Origin: Chthoniobacterales bacterium
GTDB taxonomy: Bacteria > Verrucomicrobiota > Verrucomicrobiia > Chthoniobacterales > UBA10450
Direction: 5' to 3'
Assembly: GCA_013821455.1 (NCBI GenBank)
Contig: JACDGS010000005.1
Coordinates: 1-64,000 of the forward strand
DNA: 64,000 nt
In this document: piece by piece, positions 1 through 8,419 of the stretch
Position numbering within the stretch: position 1 is the stretch's first letter
Layout: each line of letters starts with the position of its first letter
Program-made: the position numbers and the translations under genes
Notes under the pieces: model-generated
What the model was told of the DNA's origin: nothing
Databases searched by the model: none
What the model saw: the letters and a program-made list of their open reading frames with translations, nothing else

Positions 1-91
1 ACCCCGCAAGCGTCACTCGACGCCCCACTCTCAGTTCACGCCGAGTGACGCTTGCGAGGTCCCTCTCCGCGCTGCGCCGAATCGGGATGAC
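1..91. repeat. REP-like palindromic repeat, partial
   Basis: This is the right half of a dispersed element whose full copies run from GTCATCCC to GGGATGAC; its left part lies outside the window. It holds a perfect 15-bp inverted repeat (5-19 against 42-56, arm CGCAAGCGTCACTCG, 22-nt loop). It sits just downstream of the sodC stop and may end sodC transcription. Confidence 0.7.
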
Positions 92-109
92 ACATGTCGT
101 GCGCGATCG

Positions 110-661
110 TTAGGGCTTGGCAATGCCAATAACCCCGCAAGCCACGCGACCACCCGCGTCACCTGTCGGCTGCGTTTTCAAATCATCGGCTTTTTCATGC
201 ACGATGAGCCCGTGGCCGATAATCGATTCGTCGCCGCTCATCTTCATCATTTTATCGGTCAACTCGAGATGTGCTTTGCCTGAGCTATCCGCTTCAATGT
301 TCCCCAGATCGCCCGCATGACGCATGGCCGCATCAGGTCCCGCGTGCGGATGTTTCTCGGGATTAAAATGACCGCCGGCCGCCTTGCCATCAGGCGACGA
401 GCAATCGCCGAATTCGTGAATATGAAAACCATGTTTGCCCGGAGTGAGACCGGTGACATCAGCGACGACTTTCACGCCCTCGTCGCTTTTGGTGAAGGTC
501 ACGACGCCTTCGACCGAGCTGCCTGTGGTCGGATGAAGAACGGCGATGGCTTTGGTCGGCTCCTCGGCAAAAGTCGAAGCGGTGGAGACGGCGAAGGCTG
601 CGAAAAGGCCCAGCCCTATTTGCAGAAGTCGGATTGGTTTCATCCGCCAAACTACACGCAT
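110..661 (-). CDS. sodC: Cu-Zn superoxide dismutase
   Basis: Periplasmic dismutation of superoxide to peroxide and oxygen. The 183-residue product has an N-terminal signal peptide (hydrophobic core about 13-31, likely cleaved near AEEP). The family metal-site pattern is complete: GFHIHEFGDC (His80, His82), GGHFNP (His98), a His at 106, RHAGDLGN (His115, Asp118), VHEKADD (His155). Cys87 and Cys175 can form the conserved disulfide, and GGRVACG carries the active-site Arg. A second start six codons in (MKPIRLL) looks more like a signal peptide start; neither has a strong ribosome site. The stop TAA lies in a one-mismatch copy of the 9-bp word. Single gene; the next gene upstream encodes an HMA-like protein on the same strand. 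Confidence 0.95.
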   Translation of the reverse strand: MRVVWRMKPIRLLQIGLGLFAAFAVSTASTFAEEPTKAIAVLHPTTGSSVEGVVTFTKSDEGVKVVADVTGLTPGKHGFHIHEFGDCSSPDGKAAGGHFNPEKHPHAGPDAAMRHAGDLGNIEADSSGKAHLELTDKMMKMSGDESIIGHGLIVHEKADDLKTQPTGDAGGRVACGVIGIAKP

Positions 662-709
662 GCAGGGTGATGTCAGATGGCCGCGCCAGCGCGCGCACAG
701 GGGAAGAGG

Positions 710-985
710 CTATAGGAGCGGCGAGCTTTCGCTCTCGACCTGTTTCAGCTTGCCACCGGCTTGTTCGATGAGTCGGAGCAGATCTTCCTTTTTCGTCCGC
801 GTCGGATCGTAGGAAAACGAGATTTTCCTGGGGCCGATATCGCAGGAGTCGAACGCTTCCGAGTCGATTTTCTCCAGAGCATCGCGCAGATTTTTTTCCT
901 GCTCGGGACCGAGCGGGTCTGCCAGCTCGATCTCGGCGGCCACGAATTCCTCGGCGCCAGAGGATTTTTTCTCGTCGTCCGCCAT
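710..985 (-). CDS. Small HMA-like ferredoxin-fold protein
   Basis: A 91-residue soluble acidic protein. The C-terminal half (YDPTRTKKEDLLRLIEQAGG) resembles the last strand and helix of heavy-metal-associated (HMA) domains, and the spacing suits a single beta-alpha-beta-beta-alpha-beta fold. The usual metal-binding CxxC is missing: the only cysteine is in DSCDIG near residue 48. Metal binding is therefore doubtful. It lies between sodC and an HTTM membrane protein on the same strand with short gaps, so co-transcription is possible. The assignment rests on fold pattern only. Confidence 0.65.
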   Translation of the reverse strand: MADDEKKSSGAEEFVAAEIELADPLGPEQEKNLRDALEKIDSEAFDSCDIGPRKISFSYDPTRTKKEDLLRLIEQAGGKLKQVESESSPLL

Positions 986-1007
986 ACTTTCAAAACGTCT
1001 CCCGTCG

Positions 1008-1876
1008 CTAAACTGGATGGATCAAGTTCGTTAGGCGATCGTCAAATGATTGGAAAGCGGCGACCCGCCAGAAGGAAAGCCAGCGCGGATCGAAGACGAA
1101 GAAGTGCGCGAGCAGCATGGCGAACGTGAGATCGGCGAAGTTGACGAAACCGAGTATGACAAGCTGCAAAACCGTGAGTGCGAACCAGATCGCGGAGCGC
1201 GTCGTTAGGCAAAAACTCAGCGGCAAAAAGGCCAGCTCCGGCGCGAGCGAGAGCCAGCTCGCAACCCGCAGGGTCAGCGGCGGCGCGAGCAAGAGCGCTC
1301 CGCGCAGCGGGCCTGGGCGGGCAAGCGGATTTTCGAGAATGTGAAGCAGAGCGCTGCCGTCGATCCAGCTCGGGCTGCTCAGTTTAACCCAGCCGCTGTA
1401 GCTGTAACCGGCGGCGAGTAGCAGCCACGCGACCCAGTAAACGCTGGCCGGAAATCGCCAGTCGCTCCGCGACCTCGTGAAAGTCCAGCCTTCGCCTAAC
1501 GGAACCACCGCGCTCAGGAGCAGGAGCAACCCAACGTAGGGAATCGATGGGTTGGTGATCAGGTTATTGCGATTGAAAAGACAAGCCCAACCGAACCAGA
1601 GGAAAATCGCGGCGCTTCGGCGGCAAATTCCACCCGCGAAAGCCAGGGCCGCGAGCAGCAGCAGCACGAGAAAAACCGTCACGACCGCAGGTGAATCCCA
1701 GAGCGCGAGCGGATTCGGGAAGAGGCCGAAAGTCAGGTTGAGCCGCGCGTCCGGCAGCATTCCCTGGTTGCTGAAAGCTCGGCGCCATACGGGAGCAGTT
1801 GCGCAAAATGAATCGTTAGGTAAACGCCGAGCGCGATGCGGAAGAGGGCAAATTGTTCACGCGAGATCGCGCTCAT
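1008..1876 (-). pseudogene. HTTM-family membrane protein, frameshifted
   Basis: The longest intact piece (stop 1008, first Met at 1760) encodes about 250 residues with at least six hydrophobic helices. Upstream, another frame opens with ATG at 1874-1876 and reads MSAISREQFALFRIALGVYL, the typical first helix of HTTM / vitamin-K-carboxylase-like proteins. Both pieces join if one base is restored in the CTTTCAGC run near 1774-1777 (giving ELFSNQGMLPD). The ATG overlaps the stop of the upstream gene by 4 nt (ATGA), which supports 1876 as the true start. So this is a single-base deletion: a pseudogene, or a sequencing or assembly error. The function of bacterial HTTM proteins is mostly unknown. 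Confidence 0.75.
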
Positions 1877-2349
1877 TTTGCGTCCTCCGGCGCAGTTAAT
1901 CTCCAGACATCCGCACGGCCGCGGGTCTGCGTGCGGACGACAGTGGTGATCGATTCGATGTCGTTAGGCAAATTGATTTCGCGGCGCAGCGGACCACCGC
2001 GCGACCAGCCGTAGCGATAAACCGGTTGCCACAAACGCGGCGGCAACTTGGGCGCAAACGAAAGCACCGCGCCGTAGGCATTGCGGCGATTGTACGGTCC
2101 GCGGAGCCGGCCGTATAATTCCGGCGTAATCCGAATTTCGCTCCTGGTTCCCGCGCGGCTTTCGAGTTCCAGCGTGAAGGTCGAAGCAAATCCTTCGAGC
2201 CCATTGACGTCGCAAAAAACTTTTGGGCACGGCGCCAGCGCGCTCGCCGCGCCAATTCCTTTGAGCGCGCGAATGCCTAACGAGTCGCCTGCCATTTGCG
2301 TCAAACCGAGAAGACCGATCGCCACTGCTGCCGATACGCGCCACGTCAT
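1873..2349 (-). CDS. Hypothetical exported protein of the HTTM cluster
   Basis: A 158-residue product starting MTWRVSAAVAIGLLGLTQ, with one hydrophobic N-terminal segment (signal or anchor) followed by a soluble domain with paired Cys (APCPKVFCDVNG). The ATG overlaps the stop of the desaturase-like gene by 4 nt, and its own stop overlaps the HTTM start, so the three genes form one translationally coupled unit. The word TCGTTAGGC encodes LPND in the C-terminal half. I do not recognise the family; the context suggests a partner of the HTTM membrane protein. Confidence 0.7.
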   Translation of the reverse strand: MTWRVSAAVAIGLLGLTQMAGDSLGIRALKGIGAASALAPCPKVFCDVNGLEGFASTFTLELESRAGTRSEIRITPELYGRLRGPYNRRNAYGAVLSFAPKLPPRLWQPVYRYGWSRGGPLRREINLPNDIESITTVVRTQTRGRADVWRLTAPEDAK

Positions 2350-3161
2350 CGCGCGCTCTCCATTTGTGTGCCGGCGCAAGCCCACCGCTTCCGGCAACCA
2401 AAGCACGTCGGTAGGAAGACAGGCGTGCGCGCTTTCTCGTTCGCGGCCGCGTGCACATCGCGGAAGAGCAGCATTTCCTCGATGCGCTCTTCACGTTCCG
2501 GCTCGAAACCGCAGCGCGCCGGATTGCGCCGCGCGTTATCGAGCGTGCCGAAAATCGCATCCCAAATCGGCAGATCCGCAAAGTTACTCGTGTGATGCCG
2601 GAACTGATGATGAATGCGATGCGACTCCGGCCGCTGCACGACGAACCCGAGCCAGCGCGGCGTGCGGATATTCCAGTGATAGAAAAATTCCGCACCCACG
2701 CTGAGCAAAGTGCAAATCGCCGCTGCGCGCGGAGTGCAGCCGAGAAGCAGATAAGTAAGGCCGCAGCCGAGCAGGGCATTGAGGAAAATCTCGACCGGAT
2801 GTTTGTAGAAACTGGTCACGATTTCGAGCCGGCGCGCGGAGTGATGCAGTTGATGACAAGTGCGCCAGAAGAACTGCGACTCGTGCCGGCAGCGATGCCA
2901 CCAGTAATAAAAAAATGTCGCCACGAGATAAGCGATTGCGCCGCTCGCGAGGTCGCCGCAGTGCGCGGAAAGATGCAGCAGCGAGAAGCGCGCGAGCCAG
3001 CGATCCCAGCCCGCGCCGACCACGACGACGATGCCTAACTGAAGCGCATTAACGAGCGCGACCCGCGCCCACCAGCCGCGCACGCTGGGCAATTCATTCG
3101 CTGGCCAGAAGCGCTCCACCGCGATCCCGCCAGCCGCGATCCCACAGATGATCCACCACAT
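2346..3161 (-). CDS. Sterol desaturase / fatty acid hydroxylase family protein
   Basis: A 271-residue integral membrane di-iron enzyme. Several hydrophobic helices surround the family histidine clusters: HRCRHE, HQLHHS and ESHRIHH, with a further His in FYHWNIRT. These ligate two irons and use O2 to hydroxylate or desaturate a lipid chain; the substrate cannot be read from sequence. It is the first gene of the desaturase-hypothetical-HTTM set, divergent from the LysR gene across an 81-bp gap that must hold both promoters. That placement makes the LysR protein a candidate regulator (inference). Confidence 0.85.
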   Translation of the reverse strand: MWWIICGIAAGGIAVERFWPANELPSVRGWWARVALVNALQLGIVVVVGAGWDRWLARFSLLHLSAHCGDLASGAIAYLVATFFYYWWHRCRHESQFFWRTCHQLHHSARRLEIVTSFYKHPVEIFLNALLGCGLTYLLLGCTPRAAAICTLLSVGAEFFYHWNIRTPRWLGFVVQRPESHRIHHQFRHHTSNFADLPIWDAIFGTLDNARRNPARCGFEPEREERIEEMLLFRDVHAAANEKARTPVFLPTCFGCRKRWACAGTQMESAR

Positions 3162-3242
3162 GCGCCGAGCGTAAAACCGAGCGCGGCGGCATTGTTAATT
3201 GATAAGAATTTCGACAGCATCGAGTGAAACGATGAACGCCCG

Positions 3243-4132
3243 ATGAACATTCACTACCTCGAGCTTTTCTATCACGTCGCGAAAAATCGCGGGATTAGCT
3301 CGGCCGTGCGCAAGATGCCCTACAGCATTCAGCAGCCGGCAGTCAGCGCGCAAATTCTCCGCCTTGAAGAAGACCTTGGCACCGTCCTCTTCCAGCGCCG
3401 TCCCTTTCGCCTAACGACTGCGGGCGCGGAACTTTTTCGTTTCATCGAGCGGTTCTTCGCCCAGCTCGACGAAGTCGCGTCGCGGATTCGCGGTACGGCG
3501 GACCAGCGCCTGCGCCTCGCTGCTTCCGGACCGATCCTGCGCAAATATTTCCCGGGACTGCTCGCGGCCTTGCGGCGCAAATATCCGGCTCTGCGCCTGG
3601 CCTTGCGCGAGACGAATCAACTCGAAGCCGAAACGCTATTGCAAGCCGGCGAAATCGATCTCGCGATCACCGAGTTGGAAGGCAAATCGCCGCCTGGGAT
3701 CAAGTCGTGCGTCATCGTTAGGCTACACTGGCGTTGTTAGTGGCGCGGGATTCGAAATGCCGCAGCGCGGAGCAGTTCCTCCGGCAACAGGAGGGCGCGC
3801 CCGAGCCGCTCATCTCGCTCCCCGAAGAGGAAGCGCTGACGCGGTTGTTCAAGAAGGGATTCGCGACCCGCGGCCTCCGCTTCGCGATCGGCGTCGAAGT
3901 GGCGTCGCTCGAATCCCTCAGAACTTATGCGGCCGCGGGATTCGGCGTCGGGCTTTCGGTGGCCAATCCAGAAGCCAGCGACGATCCGGCGCTGCGCGTC
4001 CTGCCGCTGGCGAAATTTCCGAAGCTCGTGCTCGGTGCGCTGTGGACTGGAAAACTCTCAGAGATCGCCCGCTCTTTCCTGGATGAAATCCAGCGGCATG
4101 CCAAAGAGTTGACGTCATCCCGAGCGGAATGA
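3243..4132 (+). pseudogene. LysR-type transcriptional regulator, frameshifted
   Basis: The first frame (3243-3740) encodes the winged-helix DNA-binding domain (LELFYHVAKNRGISSAVRKM, then PAVSAQILRLEEDLG) and the first part of the effector domain. It stops after CVIVRLHWRC. A second frame (from about 3727 to 4132) continues the effector domain (TLALLVARDSK ... GFGVGLSVAN). Adding one base near 3723-3726, just after a copy of TCGTTAGGC, restores a protein of about 297 residues, the normal LysR length. The last five codons (SSRAE) come from the left arm of a REP-like repeat. Either a recent pseudogene or an indel error in the sequence. Confidence 0.8.
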
Positions 4133-4253
4133 AGCGAAGCGCAATGGAGTCGAGGGATCCCGTCGCCTAACGAGAAGCGTCGAACGCAAGAACGAAGTTT
4201 GGACACGCAGTCGGAACTTCACGGCGACTCCGCTGCGCTTCGCTCAGGATGAC
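4114..4253. repeat. REP-like palindromic repeat (GTCATCCC...GGATGAC)
   Basis: Left arm GTCATCCCGAGCGGAATGAA and right arm GCTTCGCTCAGGATGAC are inverted; a second inner pair (GGAGTCGAGGGATCC against CGGCGACTCCGC) extends the structure. It lies between the convergent LysR and lpd genes and overlaps the LysR stop. Same family as the repeats at 1, 5790, 49476 and 62042. A copy of the 9-bp word sits in the loop. Confidence 0.8.
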
Positions 4254-4316
4254 GAAGCGGGCGAGCGAACGATCCTCTCGCAGCGGGAGCGCCGTCCGGT
4301 TCCGGACAATCGCTTT

Positions 4317-4344
4317 TCGTTAGGCGAGGTTGTTCGCCTAACGA
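4317..4344. terminator. Hairpin from two facing copies of the 9-bp word
   Basis: TCGTTAGGCGA (4317-4327) and TCGCCTAACGA (4334-4344) form a perfect 11-bp stem with a 6-nt loop. The lpd stop codon TAG (complement of 4338-4340) is inside the right arm, so the hairpin forms at the very end of the lpd transcript. There is no long U tract. This mirrors the way inverted uptake-sequence pairs serve as terminators in Neisseria and Haemophilus (known there, inferred here). Confidence 0.6.
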
Positions 4345-5744
4345 TTGCCGATGTGGATGGCATGCTTCCCCACCGCGAGGGCGGCTTCCTTGACGGCTTC
4401 GCTCAGGGTCGGATGCGCGTGGACGGTGCGGCCGAGGTCTTCGCTGCTGCCACCGAATTCCATCACGGCGACGATCTCGGCGATTAATTCGGAAGCGGCG
4501 TGCGAGAGGATCGACGCGCCGAGGATGCGGTCGGTCTCGGCGTCGGCGATGAATTTTACCCAGCCTTCGGCGTCGGCATTTGCGAGCGCGCGACCGTTGG
4601 CGCGGAAGGGAAATTTTCCCACCCGGACATTCATTCCTTTTTCTTTGGCGAAGTCTTCCGTGAGGCCGACTCCAGCCAGCTCCGGATTCGTGTAGATGAT
4701 TCCGGGGATGACGCCGTAGTTCACGTGCCCGGCTTTGCCCGCGATCAATTCGACGCAGGCGATTCCTTCTTCTTCGGCTTTGTGCGCGAGCATCGGGCCG
4801 GCGATGACATCGCCGATCGCGTAAACTCCTTCGATGTTGGTGCGGAAAAGTTCGTCCACTTTTATCCGCCCGCGCTCGTCCATGGCGACGCCGATCTTGT
4901 CCGCGCCAACTCCTTCGGCGAAGGCGCGACGGCCGACGGAGACGAGAACTTTGTCGGCTTCGAAGTTTAGTTCTTCGCCGCCTTTCGTGGCGGCTGCGAT
5001 CGCGCGGCCGTTGTTCACCTTCACGGAGCCGACTTTGGTTTCGAGATGAAACGTCATGCCCTGTGCGGTGAGCGCGCGCTGCAGCAGGTTCGCCATTTCG
5101 AGATCGAAACCGATGGCGATGCGCGGGAGGAATTCGAGCACGGTGACCTCGGAGCCGAGGCGGCTCCATACTGAGCCGAGCTCGAGCCCGATCGCGCCCG
5201 CGCCGATGACGAGGAATTTTTCCGGCGGTTTGTCGAAGCAAAGGGCTTCGGTGCTGCTCACCACGGTTTCGCCGTCGAAAGGCATACTCGGGAGATTGAT
5301 CGGCACGCTGCCGGTCGCGATGACGATGTGATCAGCCGCGATTTCGTTAGGCTCGCCGTCGTTAGGCTGGATGCGGACCTTGCCCGGCTCGATGATGGTG
5401 GCGAGACCGCTAAAGGTCGTGACTTTGTTGCCCTTCATGAGGGCGCGCACGCCGCCGGTGAGGGTTTTTACGACCTTGTCTTTGCGCGCGAGCATCGTTG
5501 GAAGATCGAGCTGCACGCCGTCGATTTTGATGCCGTGTTTGGCGGCTTCCTTTTTAGCGAAAACGAAATGGTCGCTCGAGGCGAGGAGAGCTTTGCTCGG
5601 GATGCAGCCGATGTTCAGGCAGGTGCCGCCGAGCTCGGTGTGCTTTTCGATGATGGCGGTTTTGAGTCCGAGCTGTGCGGCGCGGATGGCCGCGACGTAG
5701 CCGCCCGGACCGGAGCCGATGATGATGACGTCGAATTTTTCCAT
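4338..5744 (-). CDS. lpdA: Dihydrolipoyl dehydrogenase (E3)
   Basis: FAD/NAD disulfide oxidoreductase that re-oxidises the lipoyl arm of 2-oxo-acid dehydrogenases. The 468-residue length is normal. FAD-binding GSGPGGYVAAI is at about 10-20; the redox pair is in GGTCLNIGCIPSK (Cys42, Cys47); the NAD-binding GAGAIGLELG and second FAD motif YAIGDV follow; the C-terminal interface holds the catalytic HAHPTLSEA. It lies downstream of the E2 gene on the same strand, separated by a REP-like repeat, so it is probably made with E2 but may be partly uncoupled. The stop TAG lies in a copy of the 9-bp word. Confidence 0.97.
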   Translation of the reverse strand: MEKFDVIIIGSGPGGYVAAIRAAQLGLKTAIIEKHTELGGTCLNIGCIPSKALLASSDHFVFAKKEAAKHGIKIDGVQLDLPTMLARKDKVVKTLTGGVRALMKGNKVTTFSGLATIIEPGKVRIQPNDGEPNEIAADHIVIATGSVPINLPSMPFDGETVVSSTEALCFDKPPEKFLVIGAGAIGLELGSVWSRLGSEVTVLEFLPRIAIGFDLEMANLLQRALTAQGMTFHLETKVGSVKVNNGRAIAAATKGGEELNFEADKVLVSVGRRAFAEGVGADKIGVAMDERGRIKVDELFRTNIEGVYAIGDVIAGPMLAHKAEEEGIACVELIAGKAGHVNYGVIPGIIYTNPELAGVGLTEDFAKEKGMNVRVGKFPFRANGRALANADAEGWVKFIADAETDRILGASILSHAASELIAEIVAVMEFGGSSEDLGRTVHAHPTLSEAVKEAALAVGKHAIHIGNR

Positions 5745-5789
5745 GGAAATTTGGGCGTGTTTCTTAATTTGGGCGCGGCGACACAGGTT

Positions 5790-5902
5790 GTCATCCCGAG
5801 CGGAGCGAGGGACCTCGCAAGCGTTGCTTGGGGCGACTTGGAAGAGGGACGTCTGAGCCGGCTTGCGGGGTCCTTCGCCGCGCTTCGCCGGCTCAGGATG
5901 AC
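5790..5902. repeat. REP-like palindromic repeat
   Basis: Starts GTCATCCCGAGCGGAGCGAG and ends CGGCTCAGGATGAC; an inner inverted pair (ACCTCGCAAGC near 5812, GAGCCGGCTTGCGGGGTCC near 5852) makes a long imperfect hairpin. It lies in the gap between the E2 gene and lpd, where it may attenuate or process the transcript. Confidence 0.75.
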
Positions 5903-5931
5903 AAACTGCGGGGCGCTCGCCTAACGAATAC

Positions 5932-7167
5932 TCAGAGATCCAGCAGCAACCCGGTCGGGTTTTCGATCGCTTCTTTTACTTTGATCAGGAACGTAACCGC
6001 TTCTTTTCCGTCCACCGCGCGGTGATCGTAACTGAGCGCGAGGTACATCATCGGCCTAACGACGACTTCACCTTTCACCGCGACCGGCCGTTGCTGGATG
6101 GCGTGCATGCCAAGGATACCGCTCTGCGGCGGATTGAGGATGGGCGTGCCCATGAGTGAGCCGTAAACCCCGCCGTTCGAAATGGTGAAAACGCCGCCCT
6201 GAAGATCTTCAATTTTGATTTTGCCGTCGCGTGCTCGCGCGGCGAAATCGGCAATGTCGCGTTCGAGATCGGCGAAGCTTTTCTGATCGGCGTCGCGCAC
6301 GACCGGGACGACGAGCCCTCGCTCGGTACCAACGGCGACGCCGATATCGAAGTAGTGGTTCAGAATAAAATCGTCGCCTTCGATGCGGCTGTTGATGGAT
6401 GGAACGGCGCGAAGCGCTTCCACCGTCGCTTTGAGGAAGAAAGACATGAAGCCGAGCTTGAGTCCGTGATCGGCCTGGAATTTTTCCTGCGCTTTTTTGC
6501 GAAAGGCCATGACCTCGCTCATGTCGCATTCGTTGAAAGTGGTGAGAATGGCGGCGGTCTGTTGCGACATGACGAGCTGCGCCGCGATCTTGCGGCGGAG
6601 CGGCGACATTTTTTTGCGGGTGAAGCGCTCGCTGCTCGCCGCCGGTTGTTGCTCAACATCCGACTTCTTTTGGGCGCGCGGCTTTTCCTGATCGTCCGTA
6701 GCCGGTCCCGAATCCTTCTTTTGCAGGTGGCCGAGGACATCGCTTTTCGTTAGGCGACCGCCTTTGCCGGTGCCGGTGATTTCGGAGGGTGTGAGCTTTT
6801 CTTCGGTCGTTAGGCGTTTGACCGCGGGTGAAAGGACATCGGCGTTAGGCGAACGCTTTTCCGTCGTGTGTTTGGCCGCGGGCGCCGGCTCGTTAGGCGC
6901 CGCCGTGCTTTTCTCTTTGCTTGGAGCGGTGGCATTGTCGTCGATGGTCGCCACCACTTCGCCGATTTTCACTTCCTGGCCTTCCTCAACTTTGGTCTCG
7001 AGCACACCAGCTTTTTCGGCGGTGATTTCGCTGGAAACTTTATCGGTCTCGAGGGTGAGGAGCGCTTCACCCGCCGCGACGTAATCGCCGGACTTTTTGT
7101 GCCAGACGGAGACAACGCCGCTGGTGATGGACTCGCCGACCGGCGGGATTTTGACTTCGATGCTCAT
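5932..7167 (-). CDS. sucB: 2-oxoglutarate dehydrogenase E2 (dihydrolipoyl succinyltransferase)
   Basis: Transfers the succinyl group from E1 through its lipoyl arm to CoA in the TCA cycle. Domains in order: lipoyl domain 1-77 with the lipoylated lysine in ETDKVSSE (Lys43); an Ala/Pro-rich linker; E3/E1-binding domain about 110-147 (SPAVKRL ... [15 protein letters not shown]); a second linker; catalytic domain from about 180, ending with the active-site [11 protein letters not shown]. The total of 411 residues fits. Copies of the 9-bp word encode LTT, LTK, PNAD and PNEP here, four of them in or next to the linkers. The E1 gene is not in the window. The assignment to succinyl rather than acetyl transfer rests on single-lipoyl architecture and N-terminal similarity. 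Confidence 0.92.
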   Translation of the reverse strand: MSIEVKIPPVGESITSGVVSVWHKKSGDYVAAGEALLTLETDKVSSEITAEKAGVLETKVEEGQEVKIGEVVATIDDNATAPSKEKSTAAPNEPAPAAKHTTEKRSPNADVLSPAVKRLTTEEKLTPSEITGTGKGGRLTKSDVLGHLQKKDSGPATDDQEKPRAQKKSDVEQQPAASSERFTRKKMSPLRRKIAAQLVMSQQTAAILTTFNECDMSEVMAFRKKAQEKFQADHGLKLGFMSFFLKATVEALRAVPSINSRIEGDDFILNHYFDIGVAVGTERGLVVPVVRDADQKSFADLERDIADFAARARDGKIKIEDLQGGVFTISNGGVYGSLMGTPILNPPQSGILGMHAIQQRPVAVKGEVVVRPMMYLALSYDHRAVDGKEAVTFLIKVKEAIENPTGLLLDL

Positions 7168-7296
7168 GCTGAGGGAAAGTTAAGCCGAAGAGCGCGGCGA
7201 GGTCGAATCTTTGCGTGCCGTAACCGCTTTCGCTGTGCGAAGCGCTGATGCGTGGCTAAGGCCAAGCCGCCGCCCGCGTCGCCCACAGGACGACGG

Positions 7297-8250
7297 CTAC
7301 AGTGCTTGCTTCTTCACTGCGGCTTGGACGTATTTGCCCCAGCTCAGGTTGTCGCGGCCGGCGACGTGTTCACGCGCTTTGCGGATGGCCATGTCGGAGA
7401 CGGCTTCGACCACCCAGTTGAAGTTTTCCTGGCCAACGGACGTCACTTCCGCATCCGGTGCGGGATTGCAAAAATCAATAGCGAGCGGCACGCCATCGCG
7501 GATCGCGAACTCCACCGTGTTCAAGTCGTAGCCGAGATATTCATTCAACTTGAGCACGCCTTGTTCGACCTTTTCGAGAATGTCCCGCGGCGCCTGCCAA
7601 TCGGTCACGTAGCGCAGGTGATAGGGATGGCGCGGTTCGTAATTCATCACCTTTACGTGGCGCTGGTCGATGCAGTAACAGCGGAAATATTTCTCAAAAA
7701 TCACTTCCTCCTGCAGCATCATGACGAGCTGTCCGGTCTCGCTGTAGGCGCGGAAAAATTCATCCGCGTCGTTGAGCTTGTAGACATTTTTCCAACCGCC
7801 GCCGGCGAATGGCTTGAAGTACGCGGGCCAACCGACATAGGCGAAAATCGCTTCCCAGTTGAGAGGGTAGGCGAGGTTGCGGAAGGAGTTGTCGTTCGTG
7901 TCGGGTGGCGGCTGATGAGAGGGCAGAAGGACCGTTTTGGGAACGGCGACGCCGATTTTGGTCGCGAGAGCGTTGTTGAAAAATTTCTCGTCCGCGCTCC
8001 ACCAGAACGGATTGTTCACCACCGCGCAGCCGGTGAGCGCTTCGTTCTTGAGCCAGCCGCGATAGAAGGGAACGTCCTGCGAAATACGGTCGATGACGAC
8101 GTCGTAACTGGTGGCCTCGCCCTGGATGACTTTGTCGATCCGGACCGGCTCGGCCATGATGTCTTTGCCGCCGGTTTTCTGGTTTACGCGCTCGACGAAC
8201 GCGGGTGGAAAGCTGTTTTCCTGGCCGTAAAGGATTCCGATTTTTTTCAT
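7297..8250 (-). CDS. ATP-grasp domain protein
   Basis: A 317-residue soluble protein beginning MKKIGILYGQENSFP. The central part has the ATP-grasp pattern: a lysine strand (WPAYFKPFAGGGWKNV), a hinge (MLQEEVIFEKYFRCYCI) and late metal-binding acidic and Asn residues (NTVEFAIRDG, AIDFCNPAPDA). Such enzymes ligate a carboxylate to an amine or thiol using ATP; the substrate is not evident, and RimK-like or glutathione-synthase-like ligases are the nearest pattern. It lies 129 bp upstream of sucB on the same strand, but a link to the TCA cycle is not implied by sequence. Confidence 0.8.
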   Translation of the reverse strand: MKKIGILYGQENSFPPAFVERVNQKTGGKDIMAEPVRIDKVIQGEATSYDVVIDRISQDVPFYRGWLKNEALTGCAVVNNPFWWSADEKFFNNALATKIGVAVPKTVLLPSHQPPPDTNDNSFRNLAYPLNWEAIFAYVGWPAYFKPFAGGGWKNVYKLNDADEFFRAYSETGQLVMMLQEEVIFEKYFRCYCIDQRHVKVMNYEPRHPYHLRYVTDWQAPRDILEKVEQGVLKLNEYLGYDLNTVEFAIRDGVPLAIDFCNPAPDAEVTSVGQENFNWVVEAVSDMAIRKAREHVAGRDNLSWGKYVQAAVKKQAL

Positions 8251-8337
8251 AAAGACGAAGCGAAGGGCGACAGTCTGGCATCGGCGGCGAGAAGTGGCAA
8301 TCGCCGACTTCGAGCCGAAAAGGAACTGGACAGATAA

Positions 8338-8419
8338 CTTGACTTACACTTGACCAAAGAGCTTCGATCTGACAAATATGGACTTGACTAAAAACTGGAC
8401 TTACGCTTGACTAATCGTT
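8338..8419 (+). promoter_or_regulatory. Four direct CTTGAC repeats upstream of fic
   Basis: CTTGAC occurs at 8338, 8349, 8383 and 8406, each in a near-identical 10-mer (A/G)CTTGAC(T/C)(T/A)A. The last copy ends 8 bp before the fic start codon. They may be binding sites for a regulator, or multiple -35-like TTGACT boxes. No such cluster is seen before other genes in the window. Confidence 0.4.

Noticed and set aside
1964-2779. A 271-residue open frame on the - strand
   Set aside because: Arg/Ser-rich shifted frame across two real genes that overlap by 4 nt.
4219-5241. A 340-residue Arg-rich open frame on the - strand
   Set aside because: Overlaps lpd in another frame; composition (Arg, Pro, His runs) is typical of a shifted GC-rich frame.
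7252-8337. A 361-residue open frame on the + strand
   Set aside because: Antisense to the ATP-grasp gene; no recognisable motif.
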